A stretch of 64,000 nt of DNA from Pseudopedobacter sp. GTDB lineage: Bacteria; Bacteroidota; Bacteroidia; Sphingobacteriales; Sphingobacteriaceae. Location: contig JACMOI010000052.1 in the NCBI GenBank assembly GCA_014378105.1, forward strand, positions 1 through 64,000, in the 5' to 3' direction. Shown piece after piece: positions 61,255 through 64,000 of the stretch. The notes beneath the pieces were generated by a model, which saw nothing but the letters and a program-made list of their open reading frames with translations, did not search any database and was not told the DNA's origin. The first letter of the stretch is position 1, and each line of letters begins with the position of its first letter. Made by a program: the position numbers and the translations under genes.

Positions 61255-63615
61255 ATGAAGAAATTGTATTTAATTTTAACACTTGCATTTGTGTTTATTT
61301 TCACCAACACGCAAATACACGCCGAACGTATTGATTCTATTGATATATTACATTATGAGATTACTGCAACCATTCGAAATTTAAGTGCTAAAACAATTAG
61401 CTGTTCTGTAAAACTAATTGCTGTTGCAAAATTCAATCAAACTACAAATATCACTCTCGATTTATTAAAACTTACAACTACTTCGGTTCAATCTAAATCG
61501 CAAACATTATTTTATACAGTTAGCGACTCAACAGTGCGCATTTTACTTGAAAAAAACTACCAGGCCGGAGACACTATTCTTTTAACCATTACTTACCAAG
61601 GGACACCTGTTTTGGATGGAAGTTGGGGAGGTTTTTATTTTAATGGCACTTATGCATTTAACATGGGTGTTGGCTTTACTCACGATCCGCATACTTTTGG
61701 CAGATGTTGGTTTCCGTGCATTGATAACTTTACCGACAGGGCAACTTATACTTTTCACATTACAACCGATAGTGGATTTATGGCTGTATGCAATGGATTG
61801 CAAAAACCCAAAACAATAAATGCAGATGGTAGTATAACCTGGCATTGGCTCTTATCTGAAACCATTCCAACTTATCTGGCAAGTGTAGCGGTTGGTAAAT
61901 ATGTTTTGATCCAATATGATTTTTATGGTAAGCAAAGTACTTATCCGGTTATTTTAGCAGCCGAAGCAAAAGATACGGCTAACTTAAGGGCTTCTTTTAT
62001 AAAGTTAACAAATGCTCTTCAATGTTTTGAAGAAAGATTTGGTCCTTACCTTTTTGATCGGGTTGGCTATGTAGCTGTTCCATTTAACAGCGGAGCTATG
62101 GAACATGCCGGAAATATTGCCTACCCAATTAGTGCCGTAGACGGGAGCAGCAATAGTGAAACTTTATTTGCGCATGAGCTTTCTCATCATTGGTGGGGCA
62201 ACCAGGCTACCTGTAGCACAGCCGGAGATATGTGGCTTAATGAGGGCTGGGCAAGTTTTTGTGAAGCCCTGTTTCTTGAATGTGTTTATGGTAAAGAGGC
62301 ATACAATAATGATATTAATACAAAGCTTTTTACCGTTTTGCGCTGGGCACATGTGCATGATAAAGGATATAGGGCACTAGCAGATGCTCCCACTCAATAT
62401 ACTTACGGTACCCATGTTTATAAAAAAGGAGCTTTAATAGTTCATACTTTAAGAACGGTTATGGGCGACAGTAGTTTCTTTGATGCGTGCAAGAGCTACC
62501 TTTATAAAAACCGTTTTAAAGATGTTAATTCTTTAAACATTCGTGATGAGTTTCAAAAATTTACCACTTATGATCTCACTCATTTTTTTGATAGTTGGAT
62601 CTTTGATAAAGGTCATGCAGATCTGCAATTAACTTCGGTTAATACCGTTGATGAAAACAAAACTATATTAAATTTTAATCAGATGTCGAGGTGGAAAAGC
62701 CTTTTACCAAAGACTTTTCCAATGCCTGTAAACTATCATTTGGCTAATGGAAATGTGATAAATAAAATTGTAAATTTAAACGCTGTTAACGGTTGTGAGT
62801 TTTCTGCTGAAGTAAATACGGCAGATGTTAAGCAGGCAGCATTTATAACTATAAATGAAGAAAATTTATTGATGCCGGGAAAAACGATTGAAAAGCAAAT
62901 AATAAAAACAACAGGAACAAAAAATTTTAATAATGTCTTATTATCCATTACAACTCAACAAGTGTCAGACTCTGCTTTAATTTATGTTGAACACCATTTT
63001 GCAGCACCTTTTCAAACGGATGCGTTATCACTTAAAAACATCAGGGTTTCAAATGAAAGGTACTGGCATGTAGATGGATTATGGCCAACCTCTTTTAAGG
63101 CAACTGCTTTTTTTAATTACGACGGCTCTACTCCTTCCGGTAACAGCGGTTACCTGGATAATGAACTGATAACTGTTACAGAAGATAGCCTGGTATTATT
63201 ATACAGAGTAAATAATTCAGGTTCATTTAAGGTTCATACCGATAACACCAAACAATCCGGTGGCAGCAAAACGGATAAGCTCGGGCGCTTTTGGGTAAAT
63301 AATCTGCAAAAGGGCGATTATGCTTTTGGTATCTATGATAAATCAGCCTCACTTGGTTCTACTGAAAAAGAAGTAAGAAGTTTTAAAATTTATCCTAACC
63401 CGGGAGATGGGTTGGTACATGTTAATTTATTGTTTGAACACAAAGCAGGCACACTTGAAGTGACAGACATGAACGGACAATTAATTTTTACAGATATGTT
63501 AAGTGTATCTATAAATGAGCTTATAATTAAAACAGCATCATGGAAAGCGGGCTCCTATGTTATTACATTTAAAGATGAAGCAGGAAAAGTTAGTACCGTT
63601 TTTATTGTAAACTAA
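61255..63615 (+). CDS. Secreted M1 family metallopeptidase with T9SS sorting domain
   Basis: A 786-aa zinc aminopeptidase exported by Sec (MKKLYLILTLAFVFIFTNTQIHA) and then T9SS. The exopeptidase-type motif is GAMEHAGNIAY (usual GAMEN with His in the last position). The zinc site is FAHELSHHWWGN (HExxH, near residue 306) with the third ligand in NEGWASFCE. The C-terminal about 80 residues (RSFKIYPNPGDGLVHVNLLF ... TLEVTDMNGQLIF ... WKAGSYVITF) are a type A sorting domain. A TATCTTTG box ends only seven bases before the ATG, which would imply a near-leaderless message if real. Confidence 0.92.
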   Translation: MKKLYLILTLAFVFIFTNTQIHAERIDSIDILHYEITATIRNLSAKTISCSVKLIAVAKFNQTTNITLDLLKLTTTSVQSKSQTLFYTVSDSTVRILLEKNYQAGDTILLTITYQGTPVLDGSWGGFYFNGTYAFNMGVGFTHDPHTFGRCWFPCIDNFTDRATYTFHITTDSGFMAVCNGLQKPKTINADGSITWHWLLSETIPTYLASVAVGKYVLIQYDFYGKQSTYPVILAAEAKDTANLRASFIKLTNALQCFEERFGPYLFDRVGYVAVPFNSGAMEHAGNIAYPISAVDGSSNSETLFAHELSHHWWGNQATCSTAGDMWLNEGWASFCEALFLECVYGKEAYNNDINTKLFTVLRWAHVHDKGYRALADAPTQYTYGTHVYKKGALIVHTLRTVMGDSSFFDACKSYLYKNRFKDVNSLNIRDEFQKFTTYDLTHFFDSWIFDKGHADLQLTSVNTVDENKTILNFNQMSRWKSLLPKTFPMPVNYHLANGNVINKIVNLNAVNGCEFSAEVNTADVKQAAFITINEENLLMPGKTIEKQIIKTTGTKNFNNVLLSITTQQVSDSALIYVEHHFAAPFQTDALSLKNIRVSNERYWHVDGLWPTSFKATAFFNYDGSTPSGNSGYLDNELITVTEDSLVLLYRVNNSGSFKVHTDNTKQSGGSKTDKLGRFWVNNLQKGDYAFGIYDKSASLGSTEKEVRSFKIYPNPGDGLVHVNLLFEHKAGTLEVTDMNGQLIFTDMLSVSINELIIKTASWKAGSYVITFKDEAGKVSTVFIVN

Positions 63616-63616
63616 A

Positions 63617-64000
63617 ATGAGTAAAGCATCGGTACGTGCGGCACAGATAATAAAGGTGAGTGAGGGCAGCAGAAGTGTGCAAAGCGATCTGCTTGCTGTG
63701 GAAGAGCCATTAGAAATTCGCCTCGGATTTGGGCTGAACCAACAGCGTGAGCAAAAAAGTATTTCGGTAACCATGCGCACACCCGGCCATGATTTTGAAC
63801 TGGCATTGGGATTTTTATTTACTGAAGGTATTATAAAAGACAAGGCTGAAATTGTACAGATAAAATATTGCACAGATACCAATTCTTTAGAGAATAAATT
63901 TAATATTGTACGTGTAGAATTAAATGAAAATGCCAATATAGACTTTGTTAAATTACAACGAAATTTTTATACCACATCAAGTTGTGGTGTATGCGGAAAG
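63617..64000 (+). CDS. fdhD: Formate dehydrogenase accessory sulfurtransferase FdhD (3' end off the window)
   Basis: Transfers sulfur to the molybdenum cofactor of formate dehydrogenases. The reading frame is open from the ATG at 63617 to the last base (128 codons), so the track omits it. VEEPLEIRLGFG, VTMRTPGHDFELALGFLFTEGII and the redox/sulfur-transfer motif SSCGVCGK, in which the CxxC cysteines carry the persulfide, identify it. Only the first half of about 270 residues is present. It begins one base after the M1 stop; a formate dehydrogenase may lie beyond the edge. Confidence 0.93.
   Translation, partial: MSKASVRAAQIIKVSEGSRSVQSDLLAVEEPLEIRLGFGLNQQREQKSISVTMRTPGHDFELALGFLFTEGIIKDKAEIVQIKYCTDTNSLENKFNIVRVELNENANIDFVKLQRNFYTTSSCGVCGK

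Noticed and set aside
63538-63936. Minus-strand ORF of 132 aa at the right edge
   Set aside because: Opposite the partial fdhD gene, which shows clear family motifs including SSCGVCGK.

Overview
The window is low-GC bacterial chromosome from the phylum Bacteroidota. Evidence includes the family content (DUF4270 lipoprotein, TlpA-like lipoprotein, TSP3/OmpA porin, half-length glycogen/starch synthase-like protein), TAnnTTTG-type -7 promoter boxes, weak Shine-Dalgarno sequences and, in the last quarter, type IX secretion (T9SS) sorting domains. There are about 52 protein genes, including a truncated gene at each edge (glyA at the left, fdhD at the right), one clear pseudogene, and a 47-aa gene missing from the ORF track. 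I saw no rRNA, tRNA, CRISPR array or complete insertion sequence.

Region 1 (1-46.4 kb) looks like a Pedobacter/Sphingobacteriaceae chromosome. It runs: glyA; a Gfo/Idh/MocA oxidoreductase converging on scpA; a six-gene minus-strand operon (small membrane protein, ridA, EamA exporter, recG, M28 peptidase, MFS transporter); an OmpA-type protein; aminopeptidase P converging on meaB; a glycan cluster at 12.97-18.6 kb (Wzy/ligase-like membrane protein, two glycosyltransferases, FkbM methyltransferase, MsbA-like ABC exporter); the rimP-nusA-infB operon; an operon with a beta-barrel protein, YjbR, pterin dehydratase, M14 peptidase and rhomboid; pepT; an operon with acyl-CoA dehydrogenase, TlpA, a lipoprotein and rarA; panC-panD-flippase-rfaE2; then plus-strand glycogen synthase-like, DUF4270, glmS, oxyR, and the exonuclease-ligase-helicase DNA-repair module. 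Intergenic gaps here carry two families of degenerate dispersed repeats.

Region 2 (about 46.8-64 kb) differs. The dispersed repeats stop, three secreted proteins carry T9SS C-terminal domains (none does in region 1), and CTG, CAG and CCGG seem more frequent by eye. It holds a TPR protein, a cold-shock-domain protein, a T9SS protein, two GNAT acetyltransferases with a decayed third one, a protein with a possible Cys-His-Asp triad, a CDP-alcohol phosphatidyltransferase, a fatty acid desaturase, a CWC-type cysteine-rich protein coupled to a T9SS protein, a J-domain-like protein, gyrA, an M1 aminopeptidase with a T9SS domain, and partial fdhD.

The change falls at the end of the ligase-associated helicase, where its usual partner pdeM is missing. 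Either the contig joins two different Bacteroidota genomes or a large replacement has occurred. The essential gyrA in region 2 makes a simple accessory island less likely. This is the main point to verify before reading gene order across the boundary. Other items of note are an in-frame heptanucleotide-repeat insertion in the helicase, a terminator-like hairpin whose T-tract touches the glmS start codon, and the decayed GNAT gene.
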